Shown: positions 5,786-13,543, counted from the stretch's first letter. The stretch is DNA of 17,239 bases from Patescibacteria group bacterium (GCA_029260985.1 JAJDCE010000025.1:1-17239), one strand, 5' to 3'. The notes: generated by a model from the sequence alone, not told the origin. Made by a program: numbers and translations.

Positions 5786-8008
5786 CTATTTCCAGGTTTC
5801 GCAATTGGCTTTGAGCTGGCGAACACTTCGGGAGGTAGTTAAGAATTTCTGATAAAAAAGGAAGCGTATACGGTCATTTCCGGCTTGTGGAAGCTTATCC
5901 TCCGGTACACCGAATGTGTTTTTTAAATCATCGCGGGTGAGGACAGGGTATTTTTGCTTATTCTTCCGCGCTTTTCCACGGGTTTTTTCCAATGCGTTTC
6001 TAATCTTATCGCCGGAACTTTTATTTTTCATCAGCGCTTTCATGGCATTGAACTCACCGGGATTATTTATATAGCTGATCACCCGATGGCGTCCGACTTT
6101 TTCTCCTTTCGACTGTTTTTTATTGCCTAAACTGCCCAGCGCTGCATGGGTAGAAATGGTTTCCTGCCCTCCTTCAGGCTGGAAAAGATAACGCTTGTAT
6201 TCAGGGTTTTGCTGAAGCTTTTTAAGGCCGAACATGGTGGCAAGTCCTCCAATAAAGTAGGGATTCGGAATGACATTCTTTAAGCCCTCCAGCCATTTGC
6301 CTGAACTGTGCTTACGGGCATTCATAAAGTTGAGGAAGAGAGTAGCGCCAGCCCATACTTGCAGGCCACGACGGAATACAGACCCGGTATTCATACCGCC
6401 TCGTACAGCCCGGCTCATGTAGCCGGTTCGGTACAATGTATTTCTCCAGCGGTACCGAAAGTTCAATCTAGGCAGATTTGCATCTGCATTGGTTTCATCT
6501 ATTTCTTTAGCAATATTCTGTGACTTGAGCCCTTCGGACTGACTCAGATTTTTAATGGTCCATTCCGCCTCTTTAGCTAACGTTATGATAGCCAGCATCC
6601 GGGCGATCCGGTCGTGAGTTGTAGGCAGGTCCGGTCGTGTGCTTCGGGTGGATAAATCTGATACTTTTGTGGGTATAGAATCTTTGTATTTATCCCTGTA
6701 AATCTTTGGGTAATGCAGTTTGATATTCTTAATTGATTGAAAAAGAGCTTGTCTTTGTACTTTGTCGTTCAAAAATTTCATCCTTCCTACTAAATTGGTA
6801 CTCATAAATTCAGCTACCTGGCGGTCATCGATTTGTTTAGGTTCAATTTCCCGTCTTAAAATCAGATCACGCTGTCTTAGGACGAGTATGTGAATAGAAG
6901 AGGGAGTGACATGTTCAAGCTTTAGAGTGTCCATGTTTCCTTTATTCACAGCTTCATTCATTTTTCGAGCCGCATTTAACACTTCTTTGATCCCAGTGCC
7001 AGCGAGCTTAGCCATATGATCCCGATAGGTGCTGGCGGCATCATCAAAATTCATCTTTTTCTTAGATTTAGTGAGTGTTTGTACTGCTTTGGTGAATTTG
7101 GCCTCGGAGCCATTTCGGGTTACGTTAGCAATAAACTGCTCAGTGATTAATTTAGCAGCTTGCTTCAGACTTTTTCGGTTGAAAAAATTGAGATGTTCCA
7201 GTTTTTTAAGGATTTTATTCTCTGATTCTGAGCTGCTGATGAGCTTAGTGATGACTTCTAAGTCTGCGCCGCCTTTTAATTTACTCAGCTCTTTCAGACT
7301 CAAGGAGCCATCTTCGTTTTTGTCATTCAACGTGTAGGCATTTCGAATTGAAGTTCTAAGACCCTGGAGATTTTTTACCAGTGTTGTTTTGTCGTGACTG
7401 TTTTCGAAAATATATTGAAGCTGGGCTTCTGTGTAGGCCTTCATGCCGGTTTGGAATCGATCTCTGAATCCCTCGTATATCTTCTTACCCTTAGCAGTCA
7501 ATTTTTCGTTGTGCTGATTGTTTTTAAGGTACTTTTTACTCATGGCTTCCACGAAAGCCCTGAACTTCTTTTCAGTCTGATGCTGGTATTCAAAATCACC
7601 GAGCTTTGGGGTTACTTCTTTTACTTTTATGTCACTTTTTATGCCAGTTTTTAGACTATCAAGATTTTTCCTGGCTGCTTGCAAGATTGTTTCCCGCGCA
7701 TCTTCAAAATCCTGTCGACGTTTTTCAGCTAATCGGTAAAATTTGCCGCTGGCCGTGTCAAAGAATTTTTTGTAATATTTTACCGCGCTTTCGATCTTTT
7801 TGTCGCTGGCGTATTTCCCCAGCGATTTTCTTAGGTCTGTTTCGTATTTGTCCGGGTTGTGCTTTTCGAAGGCTTTTTTAACCAACGCTAAAATTTCATC
7901 CGAAGTGGCCTTTTCTGGAATCTTTATATTTTTGAAGCTAGACTCAAACTGTTTGCCTAAAGTATTAGGATCAAATGCCTCCCTGTGCTTTGGGATTGGC
8001 TGAGTCAT
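5786..8008 (-). CDS. 740-aa basic helical protein with one EF-hand loop, unknown family
   Basis: This is a long lysine-rich, predicted mostly helical protein without a signal peptide. Residues 229-240 (DKNEDGSLSLKE) match the canonical EF-hand calcium loop, with D, N, D, S, S and E at positions 1, 3, 5, 7, 9 and 12 and the central glycine. The first 500 residues look like soluble helical bundles. Around 560-610 are weakly hydrophobic stretches (GLQVWAGATLFLNF and IPNPYFIGGLATMFGL) that might touch the membrane. The tail is again very basic. The ATG directly follows the TAA of the upstream gene (TAAATG), so the two are coupled; the stop is TAG. I do not recognise the family. Its position in an operon with a VirB6/TrbL-like protein suggests a structural or cytoplasmic component of that apparatus, or a cargo; this is inference only. 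Confidence 0.7.
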   Translation of the reverse strand: MTQPIPKHREAFDPNTLGKQFESSFKNIKIPEKATSDEILALVKKAFEKHNPDKYETDLRKSLGKYASDKKIESAVKYYKKFFDTASGKFYRLAEKRRQDFEDARETILQAARKNLDSLKTGIKSDIKVKEVTPKLGDFEYQHQTEKKFRAFVEAMSKKYLKNNQHNEKLTAKGKKIYEGFRDRFQTGMKAYTEAQLQYIFENSHDKTTLVKNLQGLRTSIRNAYTLNDKNEDGSLSLKELSKLKGGADLEVITKLISSSESENKILKKLEHLNFFNRKSLKQAAKLITEQFIANVTRNGSEAKFTKAVQTLTKSKKKMNFDDAASTYRDHMAKLAGTGIKEVLNAARKMNEAVNKGNMDTLKLEHVTPSSIHILVLRQRDLILRREIEPKQIDDRQVAEFMSTNLVGRMKFLNDKVQRQALFQSIKNIKLHYPKIYRDKYKDSIPTKVSDLSTRSTRPDLPTTHDRIARMLAIITLAKEAEWTIKNLSQSEGLKSQNIAKEIDETNADANLPRLNFRYRWRNTLYRTGYMSRAVRGGMNTGSVFRRGLQVWAGATLFLNFMNARKHSSGKWLEGLKNVIPNPYFIGGLATMFGLKKLQQNPEYKRYLFQPEGGQETISTHAALGSLGNKKQSKGEKVGRHRVISYINNPGEFNAMKALMKNKSSGDKIRNALEKTRGKARKNKQKYPVLTRDDLKNTFGVPEDKLPQAGNDRIRFLFYQKFLTTSRSVRQLKANCETWK

Positions 8009-8527
8009 TTATAATCTAAGTAATCGAATAAGCATTTCCATCACGCTTTCATGTTCACCCTCCACTTCCGGGATTTCTCTGGCCAGGGTTTTTCGTACTT
8101 CTACTGGATTCTGTACATCCAGCTGAATCACTACCTTTGTTCTGGACTTATCACTGAGCCTGAGCGTTAAATTATGAACGTAGGGTGGGTGGTAATTGAT
8201 CCAGAAGGAGTTGATCTCGTTAAAGGGGTGATAATCATCGCCGGCATAGATTCCTAAATCGGTGATTTTTATGTTAATGATTTTGGGTTCCTGGTTGTGG
8301 GTGAGGTAGTACACACCGGCTAATACAATAAAAACAATGGCCATGGTGGCTGAACCTGAGTATATGGCATAGCCAATGAGTAATATCGTAAGAATCCCGG
8401 CGATTAAAAACCACTTGGCACCACGATAGTGATTGATGAATTCAGGGGCTTTCCACTCAAGTTGAATTAGATTGTGCTGCGCGCCTGGATGTGTTGATTC
8501 TTCGGTGATATCTTGCTCTTCAGCCAT
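8009..8527 (-). CDS. Small membrane protein, two TM helices plus PH-like C-terminal domain
   Basis: This encodes 172 aa from ATG 8527. The frame is open to 8578, but those codons overlap the operon promoter, so the internal ATG (MAEEQDITEES) is taken. A short acidic N-terminus is followed by two hydrophobic helices separated by a tight turn (about 40-57 and 60-76: WFLIAGILTILLIGYAIY and TMAIVFIVLAGVYYL). A soluble beta-rich domain follows, then a C-terminal helix (ESVMEMLIRLLRL). Two helices plus a PH-like fold occur in small membrane proteins that precede type IV secretion genes in CPR genomes, but no catalytic motif allows a firm name. It is first in the four-gene operon, and its TAA directly precedes the next ATG. 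Confidence 0.7.
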   Translation of the reverse strand: MAEEQDITEESTHPGAQHNLIQLEWKAPEFINHYRGAKWFLIAGILTILLIGYAIYSGSATMAIVFIVLAGVYYLTHNQEPKIINIKITDLGIYAGDDYHPFNEINSFWINYHPPYVHNLTLRLSDKSRTKVVIQLDVQNPVEVRKTLAREIPEVEGEHESVMEMLIRLLRL

Positions 8528-8549
8528 TTGTTTTGATTTAAATCTTATT

Positions 8550-8578
8550 ATTATAGCACTTTTCACTCTGAAAATCAA
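8550..8578 (-). promoter_or_regulatory. Promoter of the four-gene membrane operon
   Basis: On the minus strand TTGATT (8578-8573) is followed after exactly 17 bases by TATAAT (8555-8550), preceded by TGC as an extended -10. Transcription should begin near 8543, giving a leader of about 16 nt before ATG 8527. This excludes the longer upstream start at 8578. Confidence 0.8.
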
Positions 8579-8612
8579 TAGTCGATTGGTATCCGCTTTA
8601 CCCTCGACCCCT

Positions 8613-8705
8613 GGGTTTTACCCCCTAACCCCCTGAAGGGGGGATTTTACATATCTAAATATTGCTCCCCCTTTTAGGGGGGCGGGGGGATTCCTCAAAA
8701 GCCCT
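8613..8705. repeat. Palindromic interspersed repeat, copy 3 (diverged)
   Basis: This has the same architecture and orientation as the elements at 1254 and 2926: C-run/G-run hairpin, an AT-rich centre (ACATATCTAAATATTG), C-run/G-run hairpin, then ATTCC. It carries many substitutions and lacks the left-end CCTC...GAGG hairpin. It lies between divergent genes rather than after a stop codon, so not all copies can be terminators. Confidence 0.7.
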
Positions 8706-8742
8706 GATTAAGATGACTTTTGGCTGAATAAAAAATGTGTTC

Positions 8743-8832
8743 ATGAGTAAAAAATGTATACGACTTTTTGGTCTATTTTTTTTGCTAAAAAACTTGGATT
8801 TTTACCTCATTTATGCATTAATTAACTGTTAA
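8743..8832 (+). CDS. Possible 29-aa hydrophobic small ORF ahead of prfA
   Basis: An ATG-to-TAA frame encodes a short basic start (MSKKCIRLF) followed by a hydrophobic run (GLFFLLKNLDFYLIYALI) and ends 9 bases before the prfA ATG. The composition suits a single-helix membrane peptide or a leader ORF. There is no SD, and A/T-rich DNA yields such Phe/Leu/Ile-rich frames by chance, so this is only a candidate. Confidence 0.2.
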   Translation: MSKKCIRLFGLFFLLKNLDFYLIYALINC

Positions 8833-8841
8833 CTTATTTTC

Positions 8842-9912
8842 ATGCTAGAAAAATTACTCAAAATCAAAGAAGAGTACGATGATCTCAATAAATCTATGAG
8901 TGATCCGGCTATTGTGGGAGATCAGAAAAAGTACCAGGAATTAGCCCGGCGAGAGTCGCGTTTGAGGCCTATTGTTGAACTTATTAAGCAGTATGAAGGT
9001 GTCTTAAAAACCATTGAGGATTCTGAAGCGATGCTCAGCGATGAAAAAGACTCTGAAATTCTTGCGATGGCGAAGGATGAACTAATGCAGGCAAAAGAGG
9101 ATCGTGAACGGCTTGAGGAAGAGCTTAAAGTCGCATTGCTTCCAAAAGATCCAAACGACGAAAAGAATGTGATTATCGAAATTCGGGCGGGTGCCGGTGG
9201 TGATGAGGCAGCCCTTTTTGCGGGTGAGTTATCCCGTTCCTATATGAGATATTCTGAAAATGTAGGTTTTAAAACCGAGATTATCAATAAGAATGATGCG
9301 GACAGTGGTGGAATAAAAGAGGTTATTTTCCGCATTGAAGGTAGTGGCGCTTATTCCAAATTTAAATACGAAAGCGGCGTTCATCGGGTTCAGCGAATTC
9401 CGGTTACCGAAAGCCAGGGTCGCGTTCATACGTCTACCTGTACTGTGGCCGTTTTACCGGAGGCTGAGGAGGTGGATGTTGAGGTTAATGATGCCGATTT
9501 AAAAATTGACGTATATCGGGCTAGCGGGAATGGTGGCCAAAGTGTGAATACAACTGATTCTGCGGTTCGAATTACCCATACTCCTACCAATTTGGTAGTG
9601 ACTTGTCAGGATGAAAAATCACAATTAAAGAATAAGCATAAGGCGATGGCTGTGCTTCGGGCACGTCTTTACCAATTAGAAGAGGATAGACTTCGGCAAG
9701 AAAGGGGGGAGATGCGGTCCAGTCAGGTGGGAACAGGTGAGCGTAATGAGAAGATCCGTACTTATAATTTTCCTCAGGATCGCGTAACGGATCACCGGAT
9801 TCATGAAAGCTGGAGCAATTTACCAGGAATTATGGATGGTGATATCGAAGATATTATTGAGAAATTGACGATTGAGGATCAGGCGAAAAAATTGGCTGCA
9901 GCCACTTCTTAA
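8842..9912 (+). CDS. prfA: Peptide chain release factor 1
   Basis: At 356 aa this is the usual RF1 length. RF1 enters the ribosomal A site at UAA or UAG and triggers peptidyl-tRNA hydrolysis. The codon-recognition tripeptide is PVT at 187-189 in the context RIPVTESQGRVHTS, the RF1 form (PxT) rather than the RF2 form (SPF). The catalytic GGQ is at 231-233 in SGNGGQSVNTT, followed by the conserved DSAVRITHTPT. The start ATG has an A/T-rich leader without SD. Most stops in this window are TAA or TAG, the RF1 codons. Nothing in the protein is unusual. The downstream FecR-domain gene has its own promoter, so prfA is probably monocistronic or transcribed with the small ORF before it. Confidence 0.97.
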   Translation: MLEKLLKIKEEYDDLNKSMSDPAIVGDQKKYQELARRESRLRPIVELIKQYEGVLKTIEDSEAMLSDEKDSEILAMAKDELMQAKEDRERLEEELKVALLPKDPNDEKNVIIEIRAGAGGDEAALFAGELSRSYMRYSENVGFKTEIINKNDADSGGIKEVIFRIEGSGAYSKFKYESGVHRVQRIPVTESQGRVHTSTCTVAVLPEAEEVDVEVNDADLKIDVYRASGNGGQSVNTTDSAVRITHTPTNLVVTCQDEKSQLKNKHKAMAVLRARLYQLEEDRLRQERGEMRSSQVGTGERNEKIRTYNFPQDRVTDHRIHESWSNLPGIMDGDIEDIIEKLTIEDQAKKLAAATS

Positions 9913-9916
9913 ATGG

Positions 9917-10030
9917 GGGACTAAGGACTAGGAACTAGGGGCTAGGTTGATGGTTGGTTTTTTAGTAGTGGTTGCTTAGTCCGCCTGCACTGAGCGCAGT
10001 CGAAGTATAGTCCTTGGTCCCTAGTCCTTG
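9917..10030. repeat. Heptameric spacer with inverted second half
   Basis: After the prfA stop, CTAA/CTAG occurs at 9921, 9928, 9935 and 9942, exactly 7 apart (units such as GGACTAG, GAACTAG and GGGCTAG). In the second half GTCC occurs at 10010, 10017 and 10024, again 7 apart, and is the reverse complement of the same unit. The two halves (about 9923-9944 and 10008-10029) match at roughly 18 of 22 positions as an inverted repeat, so RNA could fold into a long imperfect stem. The loop carries the element at 9984-10005. The last unit runs into the -35 box of the next gene. Confidence 0.75.
9984..10005. repeat. Short interspersed element with CTGAGCGCAG core
   Basis: CCTGCACTGAGCGCAGTCGAAG contains the near-palindrome ACTGAGCGCAGT. 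A related copy in inverted orientation lies at 17147-17168, matching at 18 of 22 positions by eye. It sits in the loop between the two heptamer arrays. Confidence 0.6.
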
Positions 10031-10056
10031 AAATTTCTTCAAAAATTTGGTATAAT
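10028..10056 (+). promoter_or_regulatory. Promoter of the FecR-domain gene
   Basis: TTGAAA (10028-10033) is separated by exactly 17 bases from TATAAT (10051-10056), with TGG directly before the -10 box as an extended -10. The -35 overlaps the last heptamer of the preceding repeat array. The predicted start near 10063 gives a leader of about 22 nt without an SD before ATG 10085. Confidence 0.85.
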
Positions 10057-10084
10057 ATAGAGATACTTTTATCTCAGATAAATT

Positions 10085-13000
10085 ATGGCGCAAGGCCAAG
10101 ACGACAATCAGCTTTATTTTTTTTCCGGGAAAGTCCTGCTTCTTAGCCTGATCTTTCTGGTGGTTAATTTAGCGCTGTACTTTGTTATGGTGCGGGATGG
10201 AGCGGATATTGCGTTCAGAGAGGTAGCGCCACGACTCGTCTTTGCCGGTGAACAGCAGGTGGAATTAAAAACTCCCTTTGATGATGCGTTTTTTGCGGCC
10301 AATGCAGGTCAGTCTATCCTTACCGGAACGGAGATAAAAACCGGTGATCAAAGCTTTGCAGAAATTCGGCTAGAGGGTAATTCGATTCGCTTGGATGAAA
10401 ATACGAATGTGGTGATGTCTGAGAATAATTTTATGCACCCTGAAGCTCCCCGTTTTGTATTTGATTTGAGATCCGGGAGTGTTTGGATCAATGCTTTTGA
10501 TTCAATTGTGGTGAAAGTGGATCAGTTTGAAGCCCGACTAGCTCAGTCCGTGGGTATGGTTCATTATTCCGATCCTCTGAACCGGGTTTTCGCGGTTTCC
10601 GGAAATGTAGATCTCGATCTATTTGATGAAGATGGCACTCTTTTGACCCGCTTTGTGGTGCCGATAAAAAATCAGGTGACTTTCTCTAATTCTCAGCTGC
10701 AGCCGGTTTATGCAAAGCTTGAGTACTCAAAACTCAAAAAAGAACTCAAAATGGGTCGCTTAAGTGATTCTGTTTATGAGGAGGGCTGGGTGAGGCGAAA
10801 TACGCGTGATGATGCTCTTAGGCTGCTTGCTTCAAATCACTATATTTTCTCTTTCACGAAGTATCATTTCCTTGATCGCTATCATTCACTTAGGGAAAAA
10901 TTAGCTCTTATTCCTGCCCGTAAGCGACTTGAGCGATTGAATTTAGCGACTATAAAGCTTAAATATTTGCTTGGCTACGTTCATGAAAACGGAGATGAGG
11001 CAGTTGCCGAATCGGTTCTTAATGAATTTCAGGAAGTGGCTGTCCGATTGGGGGACGATCCTCTTTTGAATGAGCTTATTGAAGAGCAATTCTTTGTCAT
11101 TCGTAACGTGAGAACGAACACTCCCGCTTATTTGGCTAAAGAGCGCTTAAGAGAGATGATATTTGCGCGACATAAAGATCCTAAGCTTTTCAGGTCTTAT
11201 TTGGCGGATTTGGATTATTTATTGCGAGTTAGATCAACTGCGCAAGCTGAAGAGGTTGCCGGTCAATGGCATGAGCGATGGAGTGAGGGTGTTAAGAAAT
11301 CTGAGCGTGTTGAATTTGATCATCAGGCTCGCATATTCTTAAGTCTTGTTTTAGCGAATTCAGATACGATCAGTCGTAATTTATTGGCTTTATTGGATGA
11401 GGTAGGGGATTATCGCCTTCAGAATACTGAGAAGCCTGATGAAACCCTTCTTGAAATTGCCACTGAACGGCTCGATGTGAGCAAATTCCTGGTGGCGTCC
11501 AGTCGTTACATAGACGCTAAGAATTACTTGAAAACGAGTTATTCCAATTTAAATCTGGCAGAGTCTGAAGTTTTTGTAGCGGCCAGAGATTTGTTTATTA
11601 AAGAAGCTACCCTGATTGGTGATCGGATTGCCTTTGCTGAGCAGACTCTAAAGGGAACAGCTGATAAAATTGATGAGGCAAAATTTAAAGATTATCTGTT
11701 GACCCAGGAGCGGGATAAGAGTTTGGCAGAGAGATTTTTAGCGTTTATTGAGGAAACTAAGGTTCCCGATGAAGTTCCGATTATTTATCCGACATCTCCT
11801 GAGGTGGTTCAGCGATTTACTGATGCAAAAATAATTTTGATTCAAGACGATGTTGCCTCCAACCCTCAAAATCCATTTGTATTTACCATAGATTCGGCGC
11901 GGCTTTCGGCGCGGGCTGATGATGGCACATCCATTACTTTTTCGGCTCAATACGATTATGCTACGAATGCCGTTTATGAGGTAATTTTGTTAGATAAATC
12001 TCTTGCCGGGACTTTATCACTTGATGATTTAGTTCGAGTGGGTCTGACGGGGGACGCTGACATTGATGCGAGGCATGTTCCTAAGCTCGATGAGGAAGAG
12101 GTTGTAGATTATCTGGATGTTAAAGGTGTTAATGAGAGCGAGCGGTCGCAAGTGGTCGCTCAAGATTTAGCAATACAATTATTGATTAAAGAATTAGGTA
12201 CTTATAATATTTCAGTGCCTTCGACTCAGAGTGTGATTGTGACCAATAAGGCGACCTTGAATGAATTCAGAGTTTTGGATGCGTTTATTGAAGATGAAAT
12301 TGAAAATCGGGAGGCAGGGGTGAGTTTTGATATCAATTCGGTTACGAATAGACTTACGAATGTTGAGATAAAAGAGGCTCCAACCCTCATTTTACCTGCT
12401 CAAATTGCAGTTGAGGATTTAGCATCCAGAGTTTTTGCTGATCTGTATGGTATGGAGCTTGAACTTGCTGAGGTGAAGAAGGTGATTGGTGAATTGGCCC
12501 GGGAGAAACTGATTCTTAAGCCAGAGGACATGAAGTTTGTGAACGGAACGAATTTTGACCAGGCTGAATTTAAGACCATCTTACTAAAAGATCTTCCTAT
12601 TGAATTTTCCGGAACTTACGAGAGAAGTTCCAAGACATTATTATTGGCAAAATATGAGTCGCTGAATCTACAGAGCACAGCGATTGACGCTTTCTTAAAG
12701 CGGGTCGCGGAGTTATGGGTTGTGAATTATTTGAATGATCAGGGGATTTTGATTACAAAGAATCATCTGGCTACTGAGCTGCCTGCATCACAGATTCGTA
12801 TCAGGAATTACGAACGAGGCTCTAAAACATTGAGTTTTACTTTTGATGCGACGGCGAATCGCCTTACCAATGTGACTTTACTTGGCCTTGATACTGTGGT
12901 GGCTTCGATGACCTTTGATGAATTTAGCCTGATCCAGGCTGAGGATGAAAATGCGCCTGAAGCGCCAGCTGAAGAAATTATTATTGAGGAGGAAACGGGC

Positions 13001-13375
13001 ACCTTTGCCCAGCGAATGGGTTCATGTGGTCTGTTTATTTCAAAGCTTCAGAACTGTGCTAAGTTTACTTGTGAATTTTTACACCCCTACACTAACGAGC
13101 CGATGGTTCGCCGCCTCAGTGGCTTTATCAACGACAAATGCCGTTATAGCGAGCAGATGCCTGACAATCAGCTGATGAATTGTGATTACACACCAGATTA
13201 CTTGGCCGCTGTCTTTGAGCAGCACACAGACCTTCTGGCTTTTGAACGGATGGTCACTAGTGTGACGTTTGGTGAAGAGCATCTCGATAAGACTTATACC
13301 GTTGGAGCTGAAACACTGACGAATCCTGCTCAACAAGCTTTTGACAAGGGGCAGTGCACTATTGTTGCTAATTAG
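10085..13375 (+). CDS. Large FecR-domain membrane-anchored protein with internal repeats
   Basis: This encodes 1096 aa. One N-terminal membrane helix (about 15-36) anchors it, with the rest predicted outside. A FecR domain follows (about 70-190; GTEIKTGDQSFAEIRL, then NSIRLDENTNV and a later GNVDLDLF). In FecR anti-sigma regulators this fold is periplasmic, but this protein lacks the cytoplasmic sigma-binding part and is several times longer. The middle (about 200-575) is helical. The C-terminal half holds at least four related beta modules starting near residues 617, 746, 839 and 916, with shared xxFxxxxxxNRLTNVxL and FDEF/VEDL ends, separated by helical linkers. The last 115 residues have six cysteines (981, 991, 996, 1019, 1033, 1091) and no membrane anchor. 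A surface or envelope-scaffold role is inferred. The stop is TAG. Confidence 0.75.
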   Translation: MAQGQDDNQLYFFSGKVLLLSLIFLVVNLALYFVMVRDGADIAFREVAPRLVFAGEQQVELKTPFDDAFFAANAGQSILTGTEIKTGDQSFAEIRLEGNSIRLDENTNVVMSENNFMHPEAPRFVFDLRSGSVWINAFDSIVVKVDQFEARLAQSVGMVHYSDPLNRVFAVSGNVDLDLFDEDGTLLTRFVVPIKNQVTFSNSQLQPVYAKLEYSKLKKELKMGRLSDSVYEEGWVRRNTRDDALRLLASNHYIFSFTKYHFLDRYHSLREKLALIPARKRLERLNLATIKLKYLLGYVHENGDEAVAESVLNEFQEVAVRLGDDPLLNELIEEQFFVIRNVRTNTPAYLAKERLREMIFARHKDPKLFRSYLADLDYLLRVRSTAQAEEVAGQWHERWSEGVKKSERVEFDHQARIFLSLVLANSDTISRNLLALLDEVGDYRLQNTEKPDETLLEIATERLDVSKFLVASSRYIDAKNYLKTSYSNLNLAESEVFVAARDLFIKEATLIGDRIAFAEQTLKGTADKIDEAKFKDYLLTQERDKSLAERFLAFIEETKVPDEVPIIYPTSPEVVQRFTDAKIILIQDDVASNPQNPFVFTIDSARLSARADDGTSITFSAQYDYATNAVYEVILLDKSLAGTLSLDDLVRVGLTGDADIDARHVPKLDEEEVVDYLDVKGVNESERSQVVAQDLAIQLLIKELGTYNISVPSTQSVIVTNKATLNEFRVLDAFIEDEIENREAGVSFDINSVTNRLTNVEIKEAPTLILPAQIAVEDLASRVFADLYGMELELAEVKKVIGELAREKLILKPEDMKFVNGTNFDQAEFKTILLKDLPIEFSGTYERSSKTLLLAKYESLNLQSTAIDAFLKRVAELWVVNYLNDQGILITKNHLATELPASQIRIRNYERGSKTLSFTFDATANRLTNVTLLGLDTVVASMTFDEFSLIQAEDENAPEAPAEEIIIEEETGTFAQRMGSCGLFISKLQNCAKFTCEFLHPYTNEPMVRRLSGFINDKCRYSEQMPDNQLMNCDYTPDYLAAVFEQHTDLLAFERMVTSVTFGEEHLDKTYTVGAETLTNPAQQAFDKGQCTIVAN

Positions 13376-13463
13376 CTATTGCTCTATTTGGCTAATGTTC
13401 TATTTAGTTATTGCTCTATTTTTGGATGAAAATAAAACTTTCAATAGAGGAATAGAAAAATAG
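13376..13463. repeat. Octameric spacer with inverted second half
   Basis: Right after the FecR-domain stop, CTATT-like units begin at 13376, 13384, 13392 (CTAAT), 13400, 13408 (TTATT) and 13416, exactly 8 apart. AATAG, the reverse complement, then occurs at 13443, 13451 and 13459, also 8 apart. The arms 13400-13421 and 13442-13463 are complementary at about 17 of 22 positions, giving an imperfect hairpin with a 20-base loop. It could act as a 3' structure for the FecR-domain mRNA but lacks a T-tail. Confidence 0.75.
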
Positions 13464-13543
13464 CGGAATTCGGGGTGATATGGTCTTGCAGGTTGGGGGG
13501 TTTTTCTGTAAACTTCTTAAGCTATTTTTAAACTAATCTATTT

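Larger units (their letters stand above)
8528..8841. other. Divergent intergenic region
   Basis: The 314 bases between the minus-strand operon and prfA hold the operon promoter (8550-8578), copy 3 of the palindromic repeat (8613-8705) and an A/T-rich stretch with a possible 29-codon ORF (8743-8832). No convincing prfA promoter is seen; the best -35-like TTGGAT (8794-8799) lacks a good -10 partner. Confidence 0.6.

Noticed and set aside
8528..8578. Longer start of the two-helix membrane protein at 8578
   Set aside because: The extra codons coincide with the TTGATT-17-TATAAT promoter, so they would not be transcribed from it.
13486..13514. Possible gyrB promoter TTGCAG-17-TAAACT
   Set aside because: Only 3 of 6 and 4 of 6 consensus matches and no proper extended -10; too weak to list as a feature.
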